Shown piece by piece: positions 39,700 to 48,050 of a stretch of 64,000 nucleotides of DNA. The DNA lies in assembly GCA_049306275.1 (NCBI GenBank), contig JBAQQB010000073.1, positions 1 to 64,000 on the forward strand. Direction: 5' to 3'. Numbering within the stretch: the first letter of the stretch is position 1; each line of letters opens with the position of its first letter. The position numbers and the translations under genes were made by a program. The notes under the pieces are model-generated. The model was given only the letters and a program-made list of their open reading frames with translations, searched no databases and had not been told where the DNA came from. The stretch comes from JADJTT01 sp049306275. Its GTDB lineage: Bacteria > Bacteroidota > Bacteroidia > Chitinophagales > Saprospiraceae.

Positions 39700-40575
39700 A
39701 TGGAAAAGCCGGCGGCAGGGTGGGTAGTGGGCATGTTATTGTTATGCTTATCGTGGAGTTTTACTTCCCGTGATCAGCCCCTCCTTCCAGGTGATTTACC
39801 CCTGCTTTCAGGCGACGAGTTGTCTTTGTCTCACCTGAGGTATAAAAAAGGTCTGGAACTTATCCGCATCCTGTACGAAAAGATACTCAGCCTGGACCAC
39901 CACTTTTCGGGTATCCGGACAGAGCAGTACCTCAGGGAGACGGGCAACCCGCTTGCCTTTGACACTTTCAGAGAAATTGCCGAGGAAGGGAAGGGCAAAA
40001 AAACAGCCGACATAGAAAGGCTGGCCTGCCTGCTGGTATTTAACATGGAAGTGCAATCCGATTTGCGGCTCATAGCCTATGAGACAGGATATTTGACGGT
40101 CGCCAATTCGCAATTGCTGGAAGAGTGCCGTGAATTGTTTGCGGAATATACCCGGGTGATCGGCTATGACCTGCCGCTCGACCAATGCAGGCAGGCTGAT
40201 GATTGGGAGCGATTGATCCGGGAACTGGACCGGCACATCGGATACATCCGGCAGCGGCAGGAGAGGAGGCTGCCGGATGAAACGGAGCAGTTGTTGCGCG
40301 ATCACATCAACCTGGAGTTTTCGGTCGACAGGCTGCTGAACTTTCTCCGCAACTACCAGTTTCATATTCAGCAGGGTGTATTGTATTACGGGAAATTCAA
40401 GATGATACTCGACAGCCACCTGCCAGCGCCTCCTTGTGCGGGGGAATTCCCCTATCAAGGGCATGAGATGCGGCTGGCGGTTGAACACGCGCTGGAAGCC
40501 TTCCATAAGGCATATCAGGTGCCGGAGTTGAAAGGATCCAGACTGAAGGATTTGCTGTACGGATTTTCGGATTGA
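39700..40575 (+). CDS. Envelope protein of an unrecognised helical family (paralogue 2)
   Basis: A 291-residue paralogue of the gene at 38153. Residues 47-71 hold the shared signature RYKKGLELIRILYEKILSLD followed by HHFSG; later YETGYLTVANSQLLEECRELF matches HETEYLKTANQTLKKDCERLF in the partner, and the end GSRLKDLLYG matches too. Compared with paralogue 1 it lacks the 60-70-residue charged coiled-coil stretch before the signature. A hydrophobic N-terminus (VVGMLLLCLSWSF) suggests export or a membrane anchor; a Cys at residue 16 is not in a clear lipobox. Function unknown. Confidence 0.75.
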   Translation: MEKPAAGWVVGMLLLCLSWSFTSRDQPLLPGDLPLLSGDELSLSHLRYKKGLELIRILYEKILSLDHHFSGIRTEQYLRETGNPLAFDTFREIAEEGKGKKTADIERLACLLVFNMEVQSDLRLIAYETGYLTVANSQLLEECRELFAEYTRVIGYDLPLDQCRQADDWERLIRELDRHIGYIRQRQERRLPDETEQLLRDHINLEFSVDRLLNFLRNYQFHIQQGVLYYGKFKMILDSHLPAPPCAGEFPYQGHEMRLAVEHALEAFHKAYQVPELKGSRLKDLLYGFSD

Positions 40576-40634
40576 CCATTTGACGCAAATTCCCGTATCT
40601 TATGCCCGTGTTTGTTCACCCCATAATTTGAAAC

Positions 40635-42518
40635 ATGATCTTCCGTACCCTGCTCCTGATCCTTCTGGCTGTTGCCTTTTCTCAAGCACTTACAGCCCAG
40701 GAAGCCAAGCCGCAACTCGATCGGTCATCTGCCAAATTCTCCCTGAAGCCCTCCTCGATGCAGCCCCTGCAGCCCGCGGCCTTCTACGTACCCCAACCGG
40801 ATTCTGCCAATTGGAATACCTCTCTGATCAATTTCCAAAAAGGCATTCACCATCCGGGTAGCCCGGAAAAGGAAGCGATCAACGCCATCAAAAAAGAAAA
40901 ATTGGAGCAAAAACTCAACGATCCGGGGCCTCAGGACGACCGGGGCGCTGAGGGGGTGACTTCCGATCCTCCGGTTGTGTTCCGCAATTTTCAGGGCAAC
41001 CTCTTCAACGGCTGGTATCCGCCGGATAACCAAATCGCGATCTCTGACAATGGCTTTATCGTATCTGTGGTCAATTCCAATATCAGCGTCTTCAATGAAA
41101 GCGGCGCCACCTTGCTGGGCAATGAACCCCTGGGCGATTATTTCGACTATTTGGACCTCACCGACTTTTTCTACGACCCCCGGGTTATTTACGACCCTGA
41201 TCAGGACCGGTTCGTCTTCGTTGTTTTGCATGGCAATACGCCTGCTGAGAGCAAGATCATCGTGAGTTTTTCAGAAAGCCAAAACCCGATGGACGGCTGG
41301 TGGTCTTACGTCTTCGACGGCAATTTCCTGGGCAATAACACCTGGTTCGATTTCCCGAGCATCGCCGTCTCCGGTGAAGACCTTTTCATCTCCGGCAACC
41401 TCTTCAGCGCCAGTAATGTGTTCAACCAGGCAGTCATCATGCAGATAGACAAGCAGCCCGGGTTTGCAGGAGGATCAGTCAACTGGGAATATTTCAACAA
41501 TGTGACCGACGGATTTGGAGGGCTGTCCTTCACCGTGGCGCCCATTTCATACGGCTTCAACGGAAGCTATGGCCCGGGTATCTATTTGGTCAGTACCCAA
41601 TCGGGCGGAGGTACCTATACCCACCTCTATGACATCACGGGAAATGTGGAAGACGAACAGGATATTTTTGCCTACGAGATCAATACCGGGAGCTACGCCG
41701 TACCGGCAGACGCGGAACAACAGCTCACCAACAAACTCCTCGATATTGGCGATTGCCGTGTGCTGAGCGGGTTTTATGCAGATGGTATCATCCACTACGT
41801 GCACATTGCCGACAACGGAGGAGGCTACGGAGGCCTGCGCTACAACCGCCTCGACGTCGCTGCCAAGTCCATCTCCTACATTAATATTGGTCAAAGCCAG
41901 TTCGACTACGCCTATCCGGCCATCGCGCCCAGCGGGGCCTCGGTTACCGACAAAGACGTGATCATCGCCTTCCTCCGGGCTAGCAAGAGCTCCTTCCCGG
42001 AATTCAGGGCAATCGCCATCGATGGAGGCATGAATATTTCCTCCACCATTCCCATTAAAACCGGCGAGTATTTTATCAACGTAACGGCCGATAACACCCA
42101 GCGATGGGGCGATTACTCCGGTATCTGCCGCAAACACAACAGCCCAACCCCCAAACTCTGGGTCTCCGGCTGCTATGGCAGGCTCAACAGCACTTACGGT
42201 ACCTGGATTGCCGAACTCTCCATCGACCCCAATGCCTCGGTCAGGGAAATGCCGGCTATCCAAACCGGAAAAGTCTTTCCCAACCCCATACAGGATGATT
42301 TTACCCTGGAATTCGAGTCGGTGGAAAGGAGTTTTATGCAAATTTCTTTGAGCGACAACCAGGGCCGGATCGTCCGCCACCTCTTCCGGGGTATGGTCAA
42401 ACCAGGCCTCAACCGCCTGACCTTCAACAAAGGGATGCTCGCTCCCGGAACTTACTACCTGCTGATCCGCGACGAATACCAACTGCCGCTGCGCACGGAA
42501 AAGATCATCGTTTTTTAA
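40635..42518 (+). CDS. T9SS cargo protein with type A sorting domain
   Basis: A 627-residue secreted protein. A signal peptide ends near LTAQ (residue 22). A large beta-rich region follows, with WYPPDNQIAISDNGFIVSVVN, LYDITGNVEDEQDIFA and DKDVIIAFLRASK; it resembles a beta-propeller-like region, but I cannot name the fold. The last 80 residues are the T9SS type A C-terminal domain: KVFPNPIQDDFTLEF, LSDNQGRIVRHL, then PGTYYLLIRDE and EKIIVF. Such proteins are passed through the SprA translocon and trimmed by PorU, whose gene is at 54882. Its role on the surface or outside is unknown. Confidence 0.88.
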   Translation: MIFRTLLLILLAVAFSQALTAQEAKPQLDRSSAKFSLKPSSMQPLQPAAFYVPQPDSANWNTSLINFQKGIHHPGSPEKEAINAIKKEKLEQKLNDPGPQDDRGAEGVTSDPPVVFRNFQGNLFNGWYPPDNQIAISDNGFIVSVVNSNISVFNESGATLLGNEPLGDYFDYLDLTDFFYDPRVIYDPDQDRFVFVVLHGNTPAESKIIVSFSESQNPMDGWWSYVFDGNFLGNNTWFDFPSIAVSGEDLFISGNLFSASNVFNQAVIMQIDKQPGFAGGSVNWEYFNNVTDGFGGLSFTVAPISYGFNGSYGPGIYLVSTQSGGGTYTHLYDITGNVEDEQDIFAYEINTGSYAVPADAEQQLTNKLLDIGDCRVLSGFYADGIIHYVHIADNGGGYGGLRYNRLDVAAKSISYINIGQSQFDYAYPAIAPSGASVTDKDVIIAFLRASKSSFPEFRAIAIDGGMNISSTIPIKTGEYFINVTADNTQRWGDYSGICRKHNSPTPKLWVSGCYGRLNSTYGTWIAELSIDPNASVREMPAIQTGKVFPNPIQDDFTLEFESVERSFMQISLSDNQGRIVRHLFRGMVKPGLNRLTFNKGMLAPGTYYLLIRDEYQLPLRTEKIIVF

Positions 42519-42530
42519 AAACGTTTGGCT

Positions 42531-42538
42531 TATCTTTG
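42531..42538 (+). promoter_or_regulatory. Bacteroidota -7 element before carA
   Basis: TATCTTTG matches TAnnTTTG. It lies 26 bases before the carA start, just after the T9SS cargo gene. No TTTG is found 19 bases upstream. Confidence 0.5.
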
Positions 42539-42564
42539 CACCGTCTTAAACAGAAGAGATCAAT

Positions 42565-43668
42565 ATGCAGCCTGTACCTGCGGTTTTATTGTTGGAAGAT
42601 GGCACGGTTTTCTACGGAAAATCGGCCGGCAAGATCGGAACCACCACCGGCGAAATTTGCTTCAACACCGGCATGACCGGTTATCAGGAGATTTTCACCG
42701 ACCCCTCGTACTACGGCCAGTTGCTGGTCACTACCAATGCCCATATTGGCAACTACGGTACCAAAAACAACGAGGTCGAATCAGAAGACATCAAAATCGC
42801 CGGCCTTATCTGCAAGAATTTTACCTGGCAATACTCCCGCCCTCAAGCTTCTGAATCCATTCAGGAATATTTCGAACAGGAAAGCCTCGTCGGCATCTCC
42901 GATGTCGATACCAGGGCCGTCGTCCGCCATATCCGTGATAAAGGCGCGATGAACGCCATTATCTCTTCCGAAACCACCGATCTGGAAGAACTGAAACGCC
43001 GGCTTCGCGAGGTGCCTCCCATGGAAGGCCTTGAACTGGCCTCCCAGGTGAGCGCCAAAGAGCCCTATACCATGGGCGACCCCGACGCTCCGCTTTGGGT
43101 GGCGGTGCTCGACTTCGGCACAAAGCGCAATATCCTCCAGTGCATGGTTGATAGGGGCTGTTTCGTCAAGGTGTTTCCGGCCCGCACCGGCATCGAAGAG
43201 CTCAAGGCCTTTAACCCCGACGGCTACTTCCTATCCAACGGCCCCGGCGACCCCGCTTCCATGGACTATGCCGTGGAAACTGCCAGACATATCCTCCAGG
43301 AAGACAAACCGCTCTTCGGCATTTGCCTCGGCCATCAGCTCCTCTCCCTGGCCCTCGATATCCCGACCTATAAAATGCACCACGGCCACCGCGGCATCAA
43401 CCACCCGGTGAAAAACCTGGTCACCGGACATTGCGAGATAACCAGCCAAAACCACGGCTTTGGCGTCAACCCCGAAGCCATCCGCCAGGCCGCCGACCGT
43501 GTGGAGGTCACCCATGTCAACCTCAACGACGATACTATTGAAGGCATTCGCGTGCGCGGGAAAAATGCCTTCTCCGTGCAATACCACCCCGAAGCATCGC
43601 CCGGACCCCACGATTCCCGCTACCTTTTTGATGAATTCGTCCGCTTGATGCGGGAAAACAAACAATAA
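42565..43668 (+). CDS. carA: Carbamoyl-phosphate synthase small subunit
   Basis: Glutamine amidotransferase subunit that passes ammonia to CarB to make carbamoyl phosphate for arginine and pyrimidines. It has 367 residues. The N-terminal domain has FNTGMTGYQEIFTDPSY; the class I amidotransferase domain has the nucleophile Cys254 in GICLGHQ and the His341/Glu343 pair in QYHPEASPGPHD. All catalytic residues are present. carB is not in the window. eno follows 10 bases later. Confidence 0.97.
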   Translation: MQPVPAVLLLEDGTVFYGKSAGKIGTTTGEICFNTGMTGYQEIFTDPSYYGQLLVTTNAHIGNYGTKNNEVESEDIKIAGLICKNFTWQYSRPQASESIQEYFEQESLVGISDVDTRAVVRHIRDKGAMNAIISSETTDLEELKRRLREVPPMEGLELASQVSAKEPYTMGDPDAPLWVAVLDFGTKRNILQCMVDRGCFVKVFPARTGIEELKAFNPDGYFLSNGPGDPASMDYAVETARHILQEDKPLFGICLGHQLLSLALDIPTYKMHHGHRGINHPVKNLVTGHCEITSQNHGFGVNPEAIRQAADRVEVTHVNLNDDTIEGIRVRGKNAFSVQYHPEASPGPHDSRYLFDEFVRLMRENKQ

Positions 43669-43678
43669 CTGCAAGCTT

Positions 43679-44965
43679 ATGAGTACCATTCTGGACATCC
43701 GCGCCCGTGAAATCCTCGATTCCCGTGGCAACCCAACAATAGAGGTAGAAGTTGTAACCGAAAACGGCTTCATCGGCCGTGCCGCTGTTCCCTCCGGCGC
43801 CTCCACCGGCAAACACGAGGCCGTGGAACTCCGCGACGGCGATAAATCCCGCTTCCTCGGCAAAGGCGTGCTCACCGCCTGCCGCAACGTCGAGGAAACC
43901 ATCCGCGAAGCCCTCATCGGCGAAGATGTCTTCGACCAGATCTATCTCGACCGTATCATGATCGACCTCGACGGCACGCCCAATAAATCCAACCTCGGCG
44001 CCAACGCCATCCTGGGCGTTTCGCTGGCTATCGCCAAAGCCGCCGCCAAGGAAACCGACCAGCCCCTCTACCGCTACATCGGCGGCGTCAACTCCCATAT
44101 CCTGCCGGTGCCCATGATGAACATCCTCAACGGCGGTTCCCATGCCGACAATAGCATCGACTTCCAGGAGTTCATGATCATGCCCGTCGGCGCCGATACT
44201 TTCTCCGAAAGCCTGCGCATGGGCGTCGAAGTGTTCCACTCGCTCAAGTCCGTGCTCAAAAGCAAAGGCTACTCCACCAACGTTGGCGATGAAGGCGGCT
44301 TCGCTCCCAACATCAAATCCAACGTAGAAGCTATCGAAACCGTGCTGGCCGCCATCGAAAAAGCAGGCTACTGCCCCGGCGAAGACCTCATGATCGCCAT
44401 GGACGCCGCCGCCTCCGAATTCTACAACGAAGCTGAAAAAGTTTACCACTTCCATAAATCCACCGGCGATAAACTCACCTCCGCCCAAATGGTGCAGTAC
44501 TGGAAAGACTGGTGCAACAAATATCCCATCATCTCCATCGAAGACGGCCTGCACGAAGACGACTGGGACGGCTGGAAGATCCTGACCAAAGAACTGGGAA
44601 GCAAAGTGCAACTCGTCGGCGACGACCTGTTTGTCACCAACACCCAACGCCTCCAACGTGGCATCGATGAGGATATCGCCAACTCCATCCTCATCAAAGT
44701 CAACCAGATCGGCACCCTCACCGAAACCATCGAGGCCGTTCGCCTGGCTACCCGCAACGGCTATACCAGCGTGATGAGCCACCGCTCAGGAGAAACCGAA
44801 GATACGACCATCGCCGACCTCGCCGTGGCCCTCAATACCGGACAGATCAAAACCGGATCGGCTTCCCGCTCCGACCGCATCGCCAAGTACAACCAGCTCC
44901 TCCGCATCGAGGAAGAACTTGCCGAAAGCGGAATCTACCCCGGCCGCGCCCTCATTGGCGGTTAA
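43679..44965 (+). CDS. eno: Enolase
   Basis: Glycolytic enzyme converting 2-phosphoglycerate to phosphoenolpyruvate, cytoplasmic. It has 428 residues. ILDSRGNPTIEVEV at the N-terminus, GGSHADNSIDFQEFMI, GDEGGFAPN, the metal ligands including SIEDGLHEDDWDGW, DDLFVTN and the late SHRSGETEDTTIADLAV with catalytic residues are all intact. It is followed by a DivIC/FtsB-like gene, a common order in Bacteroidota. Confidence 0.98.
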   Translation: MSTILDIRAREILDSRGNPTIEVEVVTENGFIGRAAVPSGASTGKHEAVELRDGDKSRFLGKGVLTACRNVEETIREALIGEDVFDQIYLDRIMIDLDGTPNKSNLGANAILGVSLAIAKAAAKETDQPLYRYIGGVNSHILPVPMMNILNGGSHADNSIDFQEFMIMPVGADTFSESLRMGVEVFHSLKSVLKSKGYSTNVGDEGGFAPNIKSNVEAIETVLAAIEKAGYCPGEDLMIAMDAAASEFYNEAEKVYHFHKSTGDKLTSAQMVQYWKDWCNKYPIISIEDGLHEDDWDGWKILTKELGSKVQLVGDDLFVTNTQRLQRGIDEDIANSILIKVNQIGTLTETIEAVRLATRNGYTSVMSHRSGETEDTTIADLAVALNTGQIKTGSASRSDRIAKYNQLLRIEEELAESGIYPGRALIGG

Positions 44966-44982
44966 CCAAAAAACAAACGATC

Positions 44983-45297
44983 ATGAGCGTACTGAAAACT
45001 TTTTGGAGAGGCCTCGCCGGTAGCATCCCGCCGCCGTTCCGCAATCGCTACGCGATCTCGGCCATCATTTTCCTGGCCTGGATGCTCCTGTTCGATAGCG
45101 CCAACATGATCACCCAGTTCAAACTGGTCCAGTCGGTCAATAACCTTAAAGGGGACAAAGAATACTACCAGGAGGCCATCAAAAAGGCCGAAATGGAGAA
45201 AAAAACGCTGGCCGAAGACAAGGAAACCTTCGCCCGCGAACACTACTACATGCAAAAAGATAATGAGGATGTATTCATCCTCGAAAAAGAAGAATAG
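44983..45297 (+). CDS. DivIC/FtsB-like septum formation initiator protein
   Basis: A 104-residue bitopic protein: a short cytoplasmic start, one transmembrane helix (about 26-43, AISAIIFLAWMLLFDSA) and a periplasmic coiled coil (about 50-90) rich in Lys and Glu. This layout and its position 17 bases after eno mark it as the FtsB/DivIC-type cell-division protein that bridges FtsL and FtsQ. HYYMQKDNEDVFILE after the coiled coil is the conserved end motif (Y-M..EDVF) of this family. Confidence 0.88.
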   Translation: MSVLKTFWRGLAGSIPPPFRNRYAISAIIFLAWMLLFDSANMITQFKLVQSVNNLKGDKEYYQEAIKKAEMEKKTLAEDKETFAREHYYMQKDNEDVFILEKEE

Positions 45298-45324
45298 TTT
45301 TTCAAATTCAAATTGTTTTATAAT

Positions 45325-46197
45325 ATGTCTGTTCTCGTCAACAAGGACTCCCGGATCATCGTACAGGGATTTACAGGAAAGGAAGGTACCTTCCACGCTA
45401 CGCAAATGATTGAATACGGCACCAACGTCGTTGGCGGCGTAACCCCCGGCAAGGGCGGTACCCAACATCTCGACCGCCCGGTGTTCAATACCGTGAGGGA
45501 CGCCGTGGTTGAAGCTGGCGCCGATACCTCCGTCATTTTCGTCCCTCCTTCCTTCGCCGCCGATGCCATCATGGAAGCCGCTGAAGCAGGCATCAAAGTC
45601 ATCATCTGCATCACTGAAGGTATCCCGGTTCAGGATATGGTCAAGGTGAAAGCCTACCTTCGCGATAAAAACTGCCGCCTCATCGGGCCCAACTGCCCAG
45701 GCGTCATCACCCCCGATGAAGCCAAATGCGGAATCATGCCCGGCTTCATCCACCAAAAAGGCAGCATCGGGATCGTCTCCCGCTCCGGCACCCTCACCTA
45801 CGAAGCCGTCGACCAGGTCACCAAAGCCGGTCTCGGCCAGTCCACCTGCATCGGTATTGGCGGCGACCCCATTCCCGGCACCACCACCAAAGAAGCCGTT
45901 CAACTCCTGATGGAAGACCCCGAAACGGAAGGCATCATCATGATCGGCGAGATTGGCGGTGGCATGGAAGCAGAGGCTGCATATTATATCAAAGAGCACG
46001 GCACCAAGCCCGTGGTCGGCTTCATCGCAGGCCAGACCGCTCCCAAAGGCCGCAAAATGGGCCACGCCGGCGCCATCATCGGTGGGGCAGACGATACGGC
46101 GGCAGCAAAAATGGCCATCATGGAAGCCTGCGGCATCCACGTGGTCAAATCGCCCGCCGAAATCGGCGTGACCATGCTGAAAGCATTAAAAGGATAA
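45325..46197 (+). CDS. sucD: Succinyl-CoA ligase alpha subunit
   Basis: TCA-cycle enzyme subunit that binds CoA and carries the phosphohistidine. It has 290 residues from the ATG at 45325 (MSVLVNKDSRIIVQGFTG is the family start). The CoA-binding GFTGKEGTFH and GGVTPGKGG, and the active-site His247 in GRKMGHAGAIIGG, are intact. The beta subunit gene sucC is not in the window. Together with icd this gives two TCA genes here, 43 kb apart. Confidence 0.97.
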   Translation: MSVLVNKDSRIIVQGFTGKEGTFHATQMIEYGTNVVGGVTPGKGGTQHLDRPVFNTVRDAVVEAGADTSVIFVPPSFAADAIMEAAEAGIKVIICITEGIPVQDMVKVKAYLRDKNCRLIGPNCPGVITPDEAKCGIMPGFIHQKGSIGIVSRSGTLTYEAVDQVTKAGLGQSTCIGIGGDPIPGTTTKEAVQLLMEDPETEGIIMIGEIGGGMEAEAAYYIKEHGTKPVVGFIAGQTAPKGRKMGHAGAIIGGADDTAAAKMAIMEACGIHVVKSPAEIGVTMLKALKG

Positions 46198-46218
46198 AGT
46201 TATTTTTGTTCCGATTTA

Positions 46219-46800
46219 CTAGTATACCAGCGATAAAATCAGGATGACGATCACCAGAATGATCACCCCTGCCATCGCGTACTGGTAAGTCCGGTGCTTG
46301 CTGCGGTATGTGTTGAAAAGCGCCTCGGCGTAGTCGCGCCATTCATACCCCTTCACATAGAGCTCAAAGCCCATGGCGAAGTACTTTTTCCGGCGCTGCT
46401 GCGAACCGTGCTTCTGCAAAATGAAAAAGTAATTGTCGAGGTAGGCCAGTTCGTACAACTCCGTCAGCCCCCCCTTGTCGCCCCCCGATTCGATGAGCAT
46501 CTTGTTGGTGCCCTCCAGCAAACGCCAACGCCCCTTGATGACGTTGCCGTCGGTAGAACGAAGGTATTCGCCCCCGTCGTTGAAGAAGTGCAAAACCGTA
46601 TTGTGGAAGTTCTCTTCGTCGCGAACCTCCAGCCAGGGCTTTCCGCCCGGACTGGAATAAAAGTGGGTTTCACTCAAATCTTCTCCCCACTTGCGAACCT
46701 TGGGAATGATCTCATCCAGGTACTCGTCGAGCGAATCCAGCTCGGGGAGCTCCACGTTGAGTGATCGAAGGATGGTTTCCAGCCAGTTTTGTTCCTCCAC
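46219..46800 (-). CDS. Tail-anchored protein of unknown function
   Basis: A 193-residue protein I do not recognise. Residues 1-170 are hydrophilic and probably cytoplasmic, with SSPGGKPWLEVRDEENFHNT and GRWRLLEGTNKMLIESGG, a pattern of beta strands with charged turns. A single transmembrane helix of about 20 residues sits at the very C-terminus (AMAGVIILVIVILILSL), so it should be a tail-anchored inner-membrane protein. It ends the minus-strand run that begins with the histidine kinase, 40 bases after the crtZ-like gene, and may be co-transcribed. The stop faces sucD at a 21-base gap. Confidence 0.65.
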   Translation of the reverse strand: MEEQNWLETILRSLNVELPELDSLDEYLDEIIPKVRKWGEDLSETHFYSSPGGKPWLEVRDEENFHNTVLHFFNDGGEYLRSTDGNVIKGRWRLLEGTNKMLIESGGDKGGLTELYELAYLDNYFFILQKHGSQQRRKKYFAMGFELYVKGYEWRDYAEALFNTYRSKHRTYQYAMAGVIILVIVILILSLVY

Positions 46801-46840
46801 GGATCAGAATGAATGTTGAGCAATACGCAAATATAAGTCT

Positions 46841-47338
46841 TTATGCGCTCACTTGCTCCTTCTCCCCCTTGAGCCGGTCTTTCCGCTTTTTGAAAAATTT
46901 GGAATCGACGACCAGCAGTCCGAACGACTCGCAATCTTCCTTGGTCTGCCTGGCGTGGTGCGCCCCATGTGCCCGCAAAATGGCCCGCGAATACTTGTTG
47001 TCAAGCTGCCGGAACCACGAAAACCGCTGGTGGATATACACGTCGTGAATGAGGAAATAGATCAGCCCGTAGATCGAGATACCAACGCCCACAAAAAACA
47101 ACCAGAAATGGGGCGTAGCCGATCCCAGAATGTAAAACAGGGCGCTGGGTATGGCGAAGACGAGGAAGAACCGGTCGTTCTTCTCAAAAAAATGCCCCTC
47201 CTTGTGCAGGGGGTTGTGGTGGTCTTCATGCCAGCTCCACAAAAAGCCATGCATCACGTATTTGTGTGCAAACCAGGCCACAAACTCCATAAAGGCAGCC
47301 GTGCCGATCGTTACTAAAACATAGAACAGTACCTGCAT
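46841..47338 (-). CDS. crtZ: Beta-carotene hydroxylase (CrtZ-like)
   Basis: Non-haem di-iron membrane enzyme that adds 3-hydroxyl groups to carotenoid beta rings. It has 165 residues and about four transmembrane helices. The His clusters are complete: H25 and H30 in HKYVMHG, H37-H41 in HEDHH, H98-H103 in HDVYIHQR and H124-H128 in HGAHHARQ. The start at 47338 is the family start; the open frame upstream is not conserved. It is next to cruF- and crtD-like genes, which supports a carotenoid role instead of another desaturase-family activity. Confidence 0.9.
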   Translation of the reverse strand: MQVLFYVLVTIGTAAFMEFVAWFAHKYVMHGFLWSWHEDHHNPLHKEGHFFEKNDRFFLVFAIPSALFYILGSATPHFWLFFVGVGISIYGLIYFLIHDVYIHQRFSWFRQLDNKYSRAILRAHGAHHARQTKEDCESFGLLVVDSKFFKKRKDRLKGEKEQVSA

Positions 47339-47378
47339 ATGAAAAATCTGTTTAAATCCGCGTTGCGAAGCATCAGCG

Positions 47379-48050
47379 TCATCCGCGTGCAAAATTAATA
47401 TTCAGCATACCTAGTAGTACAAAGAATGCTAATTGCATGATAAACAGCGCCACCGCCACTTTGTTTCTCTTCTCCCCAAAATGAAAGGCGAAGTAGGTCT
47501 GCAGCGGAAGCGACACGAAAAACCAGCCGAAGTAGTTGCGCAAAGGCACCACATCGCCTTCCCAACTCCAGAAGTTGAAAGCCATGGCCACGGGTTCGAT
47601 GAACAAATCCAGTATCACCATCAGCAGTGCGCCCGCCACCGCCCGCCACGCCCAATGCCACCGCCCGCCGATGGCGTTGACGGTCATGCCGGTGGTGTAC
47701 GATACCAGCATCCAGTTGACGCCGATCATCAGGGGCGTGCCCCAGACCTTCGGCCCCAGCACGGGCCCGTAGGCGTATTCTCCAAACAACAACCCCGTCT
47801 GTACCCCGAACAGCTCCGCCCCGAAACCGACGGCGTAACACAGGGCCAGGAAGATGCTCATCTCTTTCGTCCAGCCGCGGTGAAAAACCAGGGCCAGCGC
47901 CAGCGACAACAGCAGGTTGAACGGCGTGAGCAGGATGAAGCTGGCATGCACGGTAAAGTGTATACCGGCGACGCCGGCGAGATAGGCCAGGGCAAGGAAA
48001 GCGATAGCCCTCGTTTCATAAGGGCGGAGTTCGATTGCGTTACTTCTCAT
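47379..48050 (-). CDS. cruF: Carotenoid 1',2'-hydratase-like membrane protein (CruF family)
   Basis: A 223-residue polytopic membrane protein of the carotenoid-biosynthesis (CruF/DUF422) family, which adds water to the open psi end of carotenoids to give a 1'-hydroxyl. Family marks are GAELFGVQTGLLFGEYAYG, the conserved GPKVWGTPLMIGVNWM and DLFIEPVAMAFNFWSW. It starts inside the end of the crtD-like gene (11-base overlap), which implies translational coupling. The crtZ-like gene follows 40 bases later. Confidence 0.88.
   Translation of the reverse strand: MRSNAIELRPYETRAIAFLALAYLAGVAGIHFTVHASFILLTPFNLLLSLALALVFHRGWTKEMSIFLALCYAVGFGAELFGVQTGLLFGEYAYGPVLGPKVWGTPLMIGVNWMLVSYTTGMTVNAIGGRWHWAWRAVAGALLMVILDLFIEPVAMAFNFWSWEGDVVPLRNYFGWFFVSLPLQTYFAFHFGEKRNKVAVALFIMQLAFFVLLGMLNINFARG

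Noticed and set aside
42861..43917. Minus-strand open frames across the carA-eno junction
   Set aside because: Both plus-strand genes have complete active sites, and the antisense frames have no recognisable motif.
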